Assembly: GCA_037576195.1 (NCBI GenBank)
Contig: CM075104.1
Coordinates: forward strand, 16,756,211 to 16,820,210
DNA: 64,000 nucleotides
Source: Phytoseiulus persimilis
Taxonomy: Eukaryota; Arthropoda; Arachnida; Mesostigmata; Phytoseiidae
Direction of reading: 5' to 3'
In this document: positions 1 through 11,775 of the stretch, piece after piece
How positions within the stretch are numbered: the first letter of the stretch is position 1
How the letters are laid out: each line of letters starts with the position of its first letter
The notes under the pieces: model-generated
Told to the model about the DNA's origin: nothing
The model's input: the letters and a program-made list of their open reading frames with translations, nothing else
Databases searched by the model: none
Program-made: the position numbers and the translations under genes

Positions 1-260
1 CTCCGAAGCTGTCTGCTAAGGGTCGGCAACAGCACAGCTGCAATCCGACCACGGCCGGCACGCTTCCAAATGGTTCGACTAAGTTCGCGTCGTGGAGTCC
101 CGACCCGGCGGCTCCGATCAGTAGGACGACACTTGAGTCGTTTTCTCGGGGTTCTCGGGGCGAACCCCCCAGTGGGCTTGTGGGGAGTTCGCGCTCAGAA
201 CTGCCAGGAGTCTGGAATCGAGGAGAAATGGGAAGCGTTGTTTCTTGTCGAAAAATGAAG

Positions 261-266
261 TTTATT
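261..266 (-). other. Candidate polyadenylation signal for the protease gene
   Basis: The minus strand reads AATAAA here, about 310 bases beyond the protease stop codon. It is the nearest canonical hexamer I noticed on that strand. Use of this site is inferred. Confidence 0.35.
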
Positions 267-575
267 ATTCTGCTTTCCATGCTTCACTTCCTACGTATCT
301 ATGTACAGGCAATAAATAGTATGGGAATCGAAGACTGCGGCGAAGAGCTGCGATGTTGGATTTGTCCATCGATGACTGTTTGAATGGATGAGATAGTTAT
401 GAATGAGAGTCCTTGCGGAATGGGAAAATGGGAGATGAGGGCTCGATGATAATAATGAAGGAAGAGCTCCTTGCCGCCCGGAGTCGATGTCCGCCAAAGG
501 CGGGTTCCCGCTCCTCATCGCTGCGTGGAGCGGTCACAAATTTTCACTTTGTACATTTCACATCGAAGTTCCCAA

Positions 576-2852
576 CTAGAACACAATAATTTGTTTGATC
601 CAATCGGCGAACTTCGTGATCCTGGTGTAAACCCCGGGTTGGTTCGGCATCGCGCAGCCGATACCCCACGAAATGATACCGATCAAATTCCACTGTCCGG
701 TGGATTCATCCTTCAGCACCAGAGGACCACCGGAGTCGCCTTCACAAGAGTCCTTGCCTCCTGAAGACATTCCCGCACAGATGAAAATCTGCGGGATGTC
801 CTCGATGAAGCCGGCCTTGCGGTACAATCTCTCGCACTCCTGGTTTGTGATGATGGGGATCTGTACTTTCTGCAGGACCGAGGGCAGTGGCCCGTCTTCG
901 TACAAACGACCCCAGCCAGTAACTACAGCGTTCTCGCCGACGTACGTTTGGTTACCGTCGGCTATACAGATCGGGATAATATTATCGGCGAAAGCCACCG
1001 GCTCGTAGAACCTCATCAGAGCAAGATCGTACTCGAATGTGTGCGCATCGAATCGTGGGTGGGTTGCCACGATCTGGACTCGCCGCTCGATGTGTCCCAG
1101 CGGCTCCTTGTCGTGCCCGCTGAGGTCGTATTCGCCCAACCTGAGGAGGATATCGTTCGGAGAAACGTTGTGGACACAGTGCGCGGCGGACACGGCCCAG
1201 TACTCGTTGAGGAGAGCGGCGCCGCACTTGTGCACGAAGGAGTTCTTCTTGAACTGTCGGAGCGAGATCATCCATGGCCACTTGCCGAAACGGGTGAGTT
1301 CACCGCCGACGATTCGTCCTGTGGCGAAAGCTTTCGGTCTTCCGCACATCGCTTTGATGGGGTCGTATTCCGTCGTGGTCTCGGTCGTTTGAGTGGACAA
1401 CTCGGTCGTTTCTGCGCTCGCAGACGACGTTTCCACGCCGGAGGTAGCTGTTGGAATCCTCGACGGGGTCGAGGGTTCCTCTGTCGAAGTGCTCGGCGCC
1501 GCTGTGGGCGTCTCGGGGCTGATCGACACCGTTTCGCTCCCGGTGGGCGAAGGGGTCGTGGTGCTTTGTTCCACCGGTTCCGGTGTCGTCTCCAGGGTGG
1601 TGACATTGGGAGCCGCGGCGTCTTCTGTGTTCCCGGCAGCGACACGTGTCGGGGACGTCGTCGGGTATTCGGGTTCCGGGCCCGTGGTCTCTGACTCCGT
1701 GACGATCGGGACTTCTGCAGCAGCAGCCGCCTGGGTGGTCGGTTCCACGTCGGGCTCTATTCTTGTGGGAGTTGTGGTTTCAGCAGGTTGCTCGGTCGTG
1801 GTCGTGACCTTTTCTTTCGGTGGGAATCTGATCGGGTAACGGGTAGAGAAGATCCGAGTTGTTGTTGTTGGAAGTGTTTCAGTGGTTGCGTCGATTGCGT
1901 TCTCGTCGAGCATCGGGACCGGGGGCTCCATCATTTTCTTCGTTGTACTTTCAACGGGCACTTCTGTCGTTGTTGTTGTTGTTGTTGCCGATTCCTCTGT
2001 CGTGGTGAAAGTGACCGCGGCCGCAGTCGTCGTCGTCGTCGTCGGAGGCTCGGCCGTGGGCTCGTCCTGCGGAGGGACGAATGGATGGATATCAGGGATC
2101 CGAACGGTCGTTTCCGCCATAGCGGGTCTCTGGCTGGTCGTTCCCGAGTCATCGGGAAGGGAGCTCGTATCCTCAAACGCCTCGGGAGTCGTGGTCGGGA
2201 GACCGTTCTTGTCTGCCTCGTCCGCGATGATCCAAGTCGGGTTTCCGGTGGGAACTTCGGTTATGGCCATGGTCGTCACCTCTTCGGTGGGTCTTGGACG
2301 CGGGGTCGGTGGGAGGGTCGTGCCCTTCACGGGGAAACCTGGCTTCTTGTGATGGTTGTTGACCACTATTGGTCTCCTCTGAGTTGTGGGAGGCACCAAC
2401 GGATACAGAGTGGGAACGGCCGGAGGTATCGTAGGTTTCGGCGTGGGGTCTCTAGGGAACTGAACTTCAACGACCGGTGGTCTCGACGTGGCCACATCCT
2501 CGCCGTATTGCACTTCGATCACATCAGGAGTAGTCGTCTGAGCGGGTCGGCGAGTTGTCACGTCCAGATGGTTGGAAGGAGAGTCATGGTAGCCGGGTGG
2601 AGTCCTGTTCGGAGCCTGAACTCCCTCCGGGAGTTTGCAGCAACTTCCATAGTAGAATCGATCCCGACAGAACGTGATGTGGGTTCCGTTCAGATTCAAA
2701 CAGTCCCAAGCGAACATACAAACACCTCCCTCTCCTGTTCGCTCATGTGCGCAAGGGTTCGGTTGGATAACCCGGCTGGCTCCGAACTTCACGTGGTCCA
2801 GGGCCCGTGAAAAACTGGCGATGCCGAGTGCGAAAGCGATCAATACGCGCAT
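576..2852 (-). CDS. Stubble-like secreted CLIP/trypsin-type serine protease (single exon, 758 aa)
   Basis: This encodes a secreted trypsin-like zymogen of the arthropod Stubble family. The start is the ATG at 2852. The frame is open to 2915, but the only upstream start-like codon there is TTG, and the 2852 ATG begins a hydrophobic signal peptide (about residues 1-18). A six-cysteine disulfide-knot (CLIP-like) domain follows, with Cys34, 45, 51, 62, 71 and 72. Next comes a Thr/Pro-rich low-complexity stem of about 400 residues, likely heavily O-glycosylated. The peptidase S1 domain starts at the RIVGG activation site (Ile514) and runs to the end. The triad is His558 (SAAHC), Asp609 (YDLAL) and Ser707 (GDSGGP); Asp701 in the S1 pocket predicts cleavage after Arg/Lys. 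Drosophila Stubble is a type II membrane protein acting in epithelial morphogenesis; this copy seems to have a cleavable signal peptide. No intron interrupts the reading frame. The family call is secure; one-to-one orthology to Stubble is inferred. Confidence 0.95.
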   Translation of the reverse strand: MRVLIAFALGIASFSRALDHVKFGASRVIQPNPCAHERTGEGGVCMFAWDCLNLNGTHITFCRDRFYYGSCCKLPEGVQAPNRTPPGYHDSPSNHLDVTTRRPAQTTTPDVIEVQYGEDVATSRPPVVEVQFPRDPTPKPTIPPAVPTLYPLVPPTTQRRPIVVNNHHKKPGFPVKGTTLPPTPRPRPTEEVTTMAITEVPTGNPTWIIADEADKNGLPTTTPEAFEDTSSLPDDSGTTSQRPAMAETTVRIPDIHPFVPPQDEPTAEPPTTTTTTAAAVTFTTTEESATTTTTTTEVPVESTTKKMMEPPVPMLDENAIDATTETLPTTTTRIFSTRYPIRFPPKEKVTTTTEQPAETTTPTRIEPDVEPTTQAAAAAEVPIVTESETTGPEPEYPTTSPTRVAAGNTEDAAAPNVTTLETTPEPVEQSTTTPSPTGSETVSISPETPTAAPSTSTEEPSTPSRIPTATSGVETSSASAETTELSTQTTETTTEYDPIKAMCGRPKAFATGRIVGGELTRFGKWPWMISLRQFKKNSFVHKCGAALLNEYWAVSAAHCVHNVSPNDILLRLGEYDLSGHDKEPLGHIERRVQIVATHPRFDAHTFEYDLALMRFYEPVAFADNIIPICIADGNQTYVGENAVVTGWGRLYEDGPLPSVLQKVQIPIITNQECERLYRKAGFIEDIPQIFICAGMSSGGKDSCEGDSGGPLVLKDESTGQWNLIGIISWGIGCAMPNQPGVYTRITKFADWIKQIIVF

Positions 2853-3973
2853 TTTCACTCCGACGTCGAAACGGTGCTGACGGTTCTTTGCCTTGGGTCG
2901 TTTCTCGAGGTGCAACTAGCAACTTTTCTGCATTTTCCTGGAACGCAAAAAGCAAACGAATCAGACTTCGCCCATGGAACTGAAACCGCGTCAGCAAGAA
3001 GAGGTAACATCGAGTATTAGCGAGCTCTTCCACCGGGCAAGGGTTACGTAATTTACGCGAGCCGCTTAGTCGCTCGCAGGATCGGTGGCGTTATCTACGG
3101 TGCCAGAAGTTTGTTCGCTGGCGTCTTCGCGATCGACGGAGTGAATCAACTGGGTCATTCTGTTATGTTATGGGCTAGTTTGCTTTCTGGCACTTTTAAG
3201 ACCGATCGTCGCCTTCCGAATGTGTCTTCGGGCAAATCCAGCCGCCGATAGAGCCGTTAATTCGCTTCGGAGTCATCGACTCCCGACTGTCGGACAAAAC
3301 ACAGCGACGTGGAGGGAGAACGAGTCTCCTCCGCGTCCTTCCATCTTCCAATGACTTCATGACGCTCGAAGAAAGATCGGTTTTGAAAGCCACCGCCGAT
3401 GGCGACCGATCTTGGCTCGGGCTCGATTTGGAATGAGTAAAAGTGTCGAAGTGACCCACTTAGAGCGAACGGCGCGATGATTCTGTAGAACCAGAAAGCT
3501 GAAGCCAGCCGGAATGAGTCACGGCTAACGGTGAAAGTTACGCTAAGCACGGAGCCGTGGCTCCCGTTGGAGCGACCACAGAAAATCAGGGGAACTTCGC
3601 GCGTTTTCGCCCTGCGCTTCCGATACGCACCTTAGGACGATGCGAGTTTGATGAAGAGCTTCCGCTGAGACGCGACGTATCCTCCGAGTTGCACAAGTCA
3701 AATAGAACGAACTGATCCAGAAGAGACGAGAGCGGGGTCCTATAACGGGGTGAGAATCTTTGTGATGCCGCTGGAAAGATTTTTTATCTTCCTCGAAGGA
3801 GTGCCGAAGGTCTACTTTGCACAGAACAGCCGAAACGGTTGCGATAACAGATTGGAAAAATTTCGAAGAGACAACCGAAGCAGTCGGACGCCACCGCTCT
3901 AATAGCGAAGTCCTCGCCGGGCGCTGCGAAGAGATACCAAGACTCCCCTCTTCCCGAAAGGGGGTCACTATGC

Positions 3974-4019
3974 CAGCAGCGGCAGCGGCAGCAGCTACTA
4001 CTACTACTACAACAACTAC
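3974..4019. repeat. Compound trinucleotide repeat
   Basis: A short run of CAG/CGG units passes directly into CTA and CAA units. It lies outside any supported coding region. It creates poly-Ser/Cys or poly-Ala/Thr runs in the frames crossing it, which are artefacts. Confidence 0.8.
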
Positions 4020-6603
4020 AGATTCTCTTTCCCGATTCGGCGTTGAAGGGGAGAACAGCCGAGTGGAAGCGCGGGGAACACAAGATTCCGAAACCCACCA
4101 CCAACGCTTGCCGACGGATGCCAGCCAAAGAAAGCGAAACGATTTCTGTCACTCGTCCCGTTCACTGACATACTGAGAAATTAACAGACATACGGGGGGT
4201 TACTGAGCGCGGACGGTCGGACTGCCAGGGAAACACAGGGTCTCCAACTCAACCTCGAGGGATAACGCGGGAAGAACGATCGTCCCGAGGATGTTCTCCG
4301 ATCGAGCCGCGACACGCTTTCGGAAACGTCCACCGAAACGTTGGAGAGACGAACGCATGGAGAGGGATCGAACCTCAAGTAGCCGATTAGTGATGTTGGT
4401 TCTCGATTCGACAATCCGAGCATTTTTTTAGATCGTGCCCCCGGCGGCCCCACGCAGAGAGATCACAGGGATGCTGATCCGAGCTGGGAATCTGATTGGG
4501 ATGACATCAGGGAGGTTCGATAGTATCGCACTCTCCGTATTCGGAACCTCAGCGAACGTTTACGTCCACCCGCGATATCTGATCCGGTATATCAGACGCT
4601 GTGGGATCACAACTAAGTACGACCATTCTTCGATTCAGGCCAGGAATGCCCGTCAAACGTAGGGGCGAGCGGCTTTGCAATCTAGTAAGCTCAAACAGGA
4701 TCGGCCGGGGGGCAATTTCGCCTGGAAAGTTCTCGGCTGCGTGACCGGGAGCCGAGATTCTGCAGAAATCTTCTCCGCGACAGAGATTGCAGCGAATTCA
4801 CGGAATACCACGCATGGAAAAATATTGTTGGACCCATATTGCGGTGGTGAAGGAGACCGGATAATCGGTTACACGTTGCACTCACGCGTCGAGTTCGCGC
4901 TCTGACGTGAGCGATTCCCGAGGACCAATGACTATGATGAGCAGAGTAACTCTTCGGTTGACTTTCACCGGGGTGATCTTGATCAAGAAACCATGATGCG
5001 GAGCGGGAGGCGGAAGAGCCTCTGCACGAAGCTGAGCGCAGTATAGAACTACTTCAGGAGTTTTTCGAGCGAGGTTTTGAAGAATAGACTCCACGAACGT
5101 ATTTAGAACTTTGTGCCGATTTGTTCGTAGACTCGCGAGGACCAAGTTGAGACGGACTTCAATGGAATAATGCTCTGTCAAGCACCGAGAACCGCAACGC
5201 TTTTACGTATTTGTCTGAATTGGACCGGGAACGATGACCCTCAGCAACTCGGCCCGTGATCTCTCAACAATAGATGAATTCGTGCTGAGAATCCACCACC
5301 AGGGTGATGCTTCCATCTTTTCGCTTCATCGGAGCACCCGCTTAATCGGATTCGGAGATGGTCCGGTCCCGATGTGTACCGATTAGGCGAAGTTCGCTGT
5401 TTTGGATGAACGGGCAATTTTCGCCGCGGGTCAGTCCTAACGGCCGTTCTCAAGACCACACAGGTTCACCGCGGAGAGGTTCAACGAGCCTCTCTTCTGC
5501 TTTCCCACTGTGCTCGAAACCTGAACGAAAATGGACGGATGATCGAAATGATCCCGGCCCCGGAGTGTCGCGGGCGCGTGAAATTCTCGTTCTCGATGAG
5601 AAGTTACCCGAGGAATTCGTCATGAGGTCAATTCTGGAAGTCCTCATGCGCTATACTCCAGGGTGACAGTCGAGAACTCTTGCTTGAGGATGAATCCGAA
5701 GTCAAGTCACGGGTGAACTGGAGCGTCTCTTCCAACCCAGACCCTAAACAGCCGAGTCCAGCGGGACATCAATCCTCGAGAAGGTTCACGGGTCCCCGCG
5801 AGGAGTCTCCCTACGGATCTGAGTTTCAGATTCTGAAAGCTGAATGGTTCTGGGGTACGCGAAGTTCCGACTAAAGCAGCAGAACTTCATTTTCGCTGAG
5901 GATGGAGTCTCTGGCCATCTCATTTCGAGGAGTTCCCTGAGACGGTCCGCTTAGAGATTTTTCAATGATCAGATTCGTGATACGTTTCACTCTGAAGAGC
6001 CAGAGTTGGCTTCGAGCGTGAGAATCGCTCGGTTTCTGATGACGCTAGCAGCTCCATGAAGCCGACACATGAGAAAACAACGCGCCGGCCCCTCTCGCAA
6101 CTTTCGCGTGCTCGGTCAGAAGAACGGCATTCAAGCCATGACAACGTCGACTTATGCAAGTCTTATAGGCTGCCATCAAGAAAAGCGAGAGGGAGAAGAA
6201 CAGATGCAGGATCGTAAGCATCGAAGAGGTCGCCGGTTGCAGCTTTCGCCTTGCTGCATGAAAACTCTGGGTTTTTCCGGACACTCAACTACGGACAGCA
6301 GAAAAATGAAAGAAGCTTCGGAATCCCGTCACTGTTGTTCTCGGTTTTGATGCTGGGATGATGCCTCGTTGTGCCGCTGTTGTCGAAACCACCGAATTTC
6401 GCTGCGCAGAAGTCGCGGACGGCTTGATGTGGGAGAATCGTAATAAGGAGCGATCGGAGACGGTGGAACAGTCTGAGGCACAGAAATCGAGACAGAATTG
6501 GAGCAGAAATCGAAGACAACAGGGAAAAGCACGATGACGACGGCGACAACTAGCGCTTGTGAACATCGGTCCCGTCGCCCGATCGATTGACCAGCAAAGC
6601 GAC

Positions 6604-6627
6604 CGATCAATCGATCGATCGATCGAC
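6604..6627. repeat. TCGA tetranucleotide repeat
   Basis: About five tandem TCGA units lie in a stretch that continues as CGGA/CAGA units. The unit is self-complementary, so the run can form a small hairpin. It is outside supported coding sequence. Confidence 0.8.
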
Positions 6628-8804
6628 GGACAGACAGATAGGAAGATTGCAAGCTGCGTCTTCCGTCTGATTGATCCGAGATTGGACCAACATTGGGAAT
6701 GCTCCGTTCGTCATCGAAACTTTGCAAGCGATCCACCAACCTGACGGACCCGACCAGCGATCGAACGTCAAACGGTTGTCAGTGGTCCTGTTGTGGAATT
6801 GCAACACGTGTCTTGTTCCGATTCCGCTCCATGTCCAACATATATAATTCGAGGGACACGAAACGGCTCCAGAGCGTTAAGCTAATCAGCCGGCGCAACG
6901 TAGTCTCTCCGAGACCATAGAATCGCCGATGACGACAATGTCGTTGACAATCGGAGCTTCCCAGGGAGTCGGAGCTCCACTTGGGGCCGAACCGATGTTC
7001 CCTGCTCAACTTCGCGTGAGCCCGCAAGGCATTGAACTTCGAAACCGGGAACAAGCCTTCAGCCCGAGGTGTCATAGCGACAGCGGCGAAAATCCTTGCT
7101 GGTAGCTGATGTGTCGTCGACGATCACCTACTTCTGTCAATCGAAACTGTGCGGATGGCAAACGCATAGAGGGAACGAGTTGCGAAACCACTGTGGAAGT
7201 ATGACCCACAGCAAACGGCAGAATGTATGTTGTTCCAAGGGTGCCAATATCTAGTCAAGCAAGGAACTAGACAATCCAAGCTCTCAATGCTCTTGTCCCG
7301 TCGGAAACTTTCCTTCTTTCCCATTTTTCTGACGGCTGTTCCGAATGCCGCCGTTCTACTCGGTTGGCCAGAATCTACAGTCGAGTGGATACTTCTCGGC
7401 CGCTGGTTTGATGGAGGAGCTGACGATTCCGCCGAACGAGCACGACTAATTCGAGAACTGCGAACATTTCTCCATCATCATTGGTCCGGAGAGAAACTCG
7501 CAGCCCGACAAGGAGCTTCCGGCTTCATCGAATTCCAAGAATGCCCGCCTCTCCGCCCGGACCGGTCCGGCGGTCGTGTTCACGGTTGTTGTCGAGGTGA
7601 CATCCACATTCATATCCAGAGCACTAGAATGAAAAGTCAATATGCGGATCGCCGTCGGATCCGAGAACCTGCGCATCGAGAATTCTTCTTCCTGGGCGCC
7701 GCAGCGTCGCCCGTCAGCCCTGTTGTCACCGTCTTCTTCTGTCGTGTTCGATGCCGGAGGGAGATAACGGGCAGCATTTATCTAATCGACGCTAGTTAGC
7801 ACACGCGATCCAGTTTGCGTCATGCTGTCCATCATACCAGCAGTCTGCGATCTGGGTGAACTGGACGCCAGAAAGACGCTGGTCGCGCTTCTTCTGCAGA
7901 AACGCGACCGTCTCTACGGCCGCAGTGTCGTCGGTGGCAGCGGCGTCCGCCATTAATCTGTTTCGAGACAGTGGTCCAATCCGACGGAAATCTGACACTG
8001 AGAGCCGGCGACGGATCGTCTCGGATTCCGAGCCCTCCCCAGGTCGTTCAAGGCCAGAAGCGGCGCCAGTCAGTTCTTCTCATGAAGCGGAAATGCTTCG
8101 TTCTTGTTGTCGTCGTCACGTCATCCCAAGTTCTGAATAGTGAACTTCGACAAGAGTCTCACATGATATGACCATGGACCCTTGATTCGACGTCGACCGT
8201 CAATGCTCCTGTGAGGAACCGAGAATCCACAGGAACGCAGCTCAAGGCACTTCTTGAGCGGAACAGCAAAACTGTTCGATAGCGAGGGATTCCCCGCAAG
8301 CCGGTTTCGTACCGCGATAACATCAGAATGAGGTTGAGAGGGAGAAAACGTCTCGAGAGTGCCACAGTCTCTGATTTTCGACGCACATGATGCTCCCGCT
8401 GCATGATTGGAAACTCGCAAGATCACGTGGAATGACCAATGATAACGGCTCGGCGGCTCGTGATCAAGTCGTATCCCGCGGAGGACCGAGTCGGTCGTGC
8501 TCGTGACAGTGAGCTATCGGGGGAAAGTCACGTGGTGTGCGAGAGAAACAATTCTCCTAATAAATCTCCCCGACTAGTATTCCACTTTTCGTGAAGCCAG
8601 ATCCGAGGATCTTGGAGTTTATGAAGCCTCAGTCCCGGAAACTTCGTGCGGGCGCCGTCTCTGCTCGAGTTGGAGACGGAAGAACGATCGATATGTTGGA
8701 GGATTTTGACGCGGAAGATCGAATTCCTGATTTGCGTCCGCTCTGACATGATTCGAAAACGACAGATGATCCTCTCTGACCTTCTAACCCAACGTGCAAC
8801 CTAG

Positions 8805-8930
8805 AGAAGACTCACCAGCTGCCCTCGCTACAGTCATGCTCTCTGCTGGGGCACGCTCTGGAGGTTGCTGGAGAGAATCGCCGTACCTGGGGCTTCGAAG
8901 AGCATGATCATTCACATTCCTTCAGTACAG
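8805..8930 (-). repeat. Diverged duplicated block, copy A
   Basis: About 120 bases here align in the same orientation with 11050-11180, at roughly three quarters identity by eye. Read on the minus strand, both copies share a frame with the core PERAPAE followed by T-V-A-R-A and Gly. Many of the differences in that core fall at synonymous positions, so the copies probably descend from one coding sequence. Copy A stops soon after the core. The sequence could be part of a degraded mobile element or an old gene duplication; I cannot name a family. Confidence 0.6.
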
Positions 8931-11049
8931 GGAAACCGTCACTCAGAAACGACGACGCCACCGTTCTACTTCATGGGAAACGAACTGAACAATCGCATCA
9001 GATATTGGCAGCTCAATGTCCGCAAAATGAGATCAGATCTACCGTGGAATTTCTTCGAGTTTGAGCCCGACAAAGACCCAGCAAAGTCCGGGTTGTGCGT
9101 CGGCTCGAAAGTCGGAGTGAAGGCTCATGCGCACTCAGGAGGGCTTTCTTTCACACAGAGGAAAGGTTCCCGTTTGCCATAATTGAGCAACTCAATCATG
9201 GCGTTTTCCTAAGGTTCGATTTTCGGCGAGCGCGCAACGCGATTTTCAATCTCGAAGACCAGGTGGTACTTCTTAGGAATCAATTCACTGAACAGGCTAT
9301 ATGTAACGAGCTACCGATTAGCCACTGCCGAGAAATTCCAGAACCCGCGCCCACTTCGATTCTGTAAAAGACAGTGCAGAGCGGTTCGTAAGAAGAGCCG
9401 GCAGTGAGATAGCGCAGTCGGTTCCGACTTTGGCACTTGCAACGAAGCCAGGAAAGCGAGACAGTATTAGGATACTCCTCGAGGAAGCGAGAACGAAAGA
9501 CTCCTCCGACAAATCCGGTACCAACGGTGGCTCTGTCATTCTACGGGCGGTTCCGGCGGTAGTCGAGTCATAGCTACAGCGATGCGTCACTCGACGAGGT
9601 TGCTGAAGCCAAGGCTCTCACATACGGCGGCTCTGAGAAGCAATGATGAACGAACCGGGAACGTGATTCAGGAGATCATCGCTGTCGCAGTCTTCACACA
9701 GAGGAACAGGCGCGTACCACCCAGGCCTCACTGAACGCTCTCATCGAACGGTGGCGGACTGTCCGAGAGAATTCGTCAGCGAGAATAAGTCGGATTGGGC
9801 CGAGCTGTCGGCTTTCGTCGTCGACGCCTGCAACACGGCGCCGCACAGGTCTACAGAATTCATCCTTCGTTTCTGGAAAACGGCCGACTTCAACACTGCC
9901 CTCCCCGCATCACCGATCCCAAGTAGAACTGTGGCAACTGCGAGAGACTCTTTCAAGCTGAACGTCGGGAGCAGGAATTCAGAGAGGGTGATTTCTTGTT
10001 CTCGAAGCGCCCAGAGCCATTGAGCAGACTTTGCGAACACCCCCGCTCACATCCGAGCTCACAGTACAATTACACGAATCACAAACGGCTCTCCCGTCTG
10101 CGAGGCGACTTTTGCCCCGTGTACGCGGGAGTTCTCGTTGTGTCGGCTACGGTCCGCTACAATCATTGTTGGAGGCTCGACTAGAGCGCAGTCGGGGTGA
10201 AACTGCTTCGGCGAACGGTTCCTCAATGTTTGCTTGGACGGGACTCTTCTGCCTTGGTGCGGCGAGCGGGAGCGATGCTAGGCCGCTGTATCCTGACCTG
10301 TTTGAGGCAGATCGTGGGAGTGGTATCTCGTCGTTGTTCCGTTGTCGACTTCCGGCTTCCGTCTGTGTGAGGTCGTTCCCGCACGAGTCCGTTAGAGTCG
10401 TTGAATGCAACTCTCGATGGTTCTCTCCTCCGCCATCGGTGGGAGTCGCTGAATAACAGGACCACCAGCTCCCTCCGCGGAACACATCCCGACGACTCAT
10501 TCCGCGAACGGGTTTCCGGGGAGTCGCTCTCGACTTTTCGCTTCCGTGTCGATGAACCGGCCTCGGAATTCTTCTTTGAGACCTTTCCGAGTTCTCCAAG
10601 CTCGGTAGGATCGCTCGAAACACGGAATACTCGATGATCTGTTGATGACGGAGCAGTTTGCTTGAGCTTGTTTTCCCCTTCGCCTCCGTTGTAGCTCGTG
10701 ACGCAGTCATGGGTGCGCAGCCAGGCCGCGCATCTTCCGACGCCGCCCCGACGAACTTGGGACAACCGATTTTCCTCTGACTTCACCGGTTTCTCCGATC
10801 AGTTGAATCCTTCGAATGTTGACCAATAGTGCAAGCAATCTTTTGTTAGTCACACGTGCCGTGCGGATACGGAGTGCCAAAGCGACGTGGTCTGAATGTG
10901 CGGCATCGTGGTACGTGTCAGCTCGCGATCTCCACCACTCTGCTCTAATGGTCGGGCACTTCAAGTCGGATGAATGCGAAGTTGATTCGCGACCAGTCTA
11001 GAAGGCTTAGGACACAGAAGTGACTTTCTTCTCTCGACGCACAGCTCGA
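8931..11049. other. Unannotated interval between the two duplicated blocks
   Basis: No recognisable gene lies here. At 10147-10786 the minus strand has two overlapping frames of 187 codons each, and the plus strand has a 141-codon frame at 10031-10456. Openness in several frames at once points to locally low stop-codon content and not to a gene. A serine- and charge-rich stretch in one minus frame is the only protein-like part. Confidence 0.4.
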
Positions 11050-11180
11050 AGGAAAGTCTCCAGTTGCCCTCGCTACGGTTATTCTTTCTGCTGGAGCGCG
11101 CTCAGGCGGCGGCTGGAACAAATCGGTTTACCTAGAGGTGGGACTTTTGAGGGCATGCGTATCCACATTCCTGAAATACG
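11050..11180 (-). repeat. Diverged duplicated block, copy B
   Basis: This is the partner of the block at 8805-8930, in the same orientation and about 2.2 kb away. On the minus strand the shared frame reads PERAPAE, then R-I-T-V-A-R-A-T-G-D. It stays open for about another 35 codons before a stop near 10948, so it runs further than copy A. There is no methionine start in the open stretch. It is best read as an old repeat or pseudogenised coding fragment. Confidence 0.6.
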
Positions 11181-11713
11181 CTTGAACATTCTGACGCGAG
11201 AACTCACCGTTTCCAACTCACAGGAGCAGGGCTCTCAAACAGCCGAGAGGTACCGTGGTCGCCGGAATCCGCGATGGGGTTCTTTCCTCCTCGCCCACCA
11301 AGTAACCTTCGGCACGGTCGGAACCGACCCTAACCCCCAGAAACCAGAACCATTTCTGCGTTGAATCACAGCCGCGGGACAGCTTAAGAGAGTCGATCTG
11401 TGCGGCTTGCTCTCCCCGAGCCGCACATTCTCTGCCACGAGTTCTGAGAAACAGCATTGCTCGAAAGCTGAATATCAGAAGGATGATGAACGGAGCGGAA
11501 TAAGTTTCGTCACGACTGAGACCTGACCCACATGCGACGCCTACATTCATCTGCAATTAGAAACTTTCTCATAGATCCGATCGCTGAAATTGATTCCATG
11601 GGAAGAGAACCCGTCATCCCCGGGTACTCCGATCGATGTCTAGCTCAAAGAGAAGGAACTACTTTTCGCAGGAAGTTTCGTCCACAGGTTTCATCCAAAC
11701 ATATTAACGTTCC

Positions 11714-11719
11714 TTTATT
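11714..11719 (-). other. Polyadenylation signal of the DDX43-like gene
   Basis: The minus strand reads AATAAA about 57 bases past the helicase stop codon, a normal distance for 3' end formation. Nothing else coding lies between them. Confidence 0.65.
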
Positions 11720-11775
11720 CAACTCGGGCCTTTCAAAAAAAACGTTCGATTGTGTTACTCTTCTTAATCGTATGC

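Larger units (their letters stand above)
2853..8804. other. Unannotated interval between the protease and the first duplicated block
   Basis: I recognise no gene family on either strand across these 6 kb. Many frames of 60-140 codons exist, at about the number expected by chance. The longest is a 190-codon plus-strand frame at 7227-7799 with no recognisable domain. Two simple-repeat patches lie here, CAG/CGG plus CTA at about 3974-4019 and TCGA at about 6604-6627. The stretch just above 2852 must hold the protease promoter, but I see no clear TATA box or initiator. Confidence 0.5.

Noticed and set aside
948-2810. Long plus-strand frames opposite the protease gene (up to 340 codons)
   Set aside because: They are antisense shadows of the Thr-rich stem and protease domain; repeated ACN codons keep the opposite frames free of stops.
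2853-2915. N-terminal extension of the protease upstream of 2852
   Set aside because: The frame is open but its only start-like codon is TTG, and the next in-frame ATG at 2852 begins a proper signal peptide, so the extension is 5' UTR.
4330-4440. Possible tRNA gene suggested by GGTTCGATCC on the minus strand
   Set aside because: The T-arm-like loop is present, but I could not find an A box or a matching acceptor stem at the right distance.
7227-7799. 190-codon plus-strand frame
   Set aside because: The length is near the longest expected by chance in this window, its composition is rich in Arg, Cys and Trp, and no domain is visible.
10147-10786. Two overlapping 187-codon minus frames and a 141-codon plus frame
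   Set aside because: Openness in several frames at once reflects low stop content. There is no domain, conserved motif or matching splice pair.
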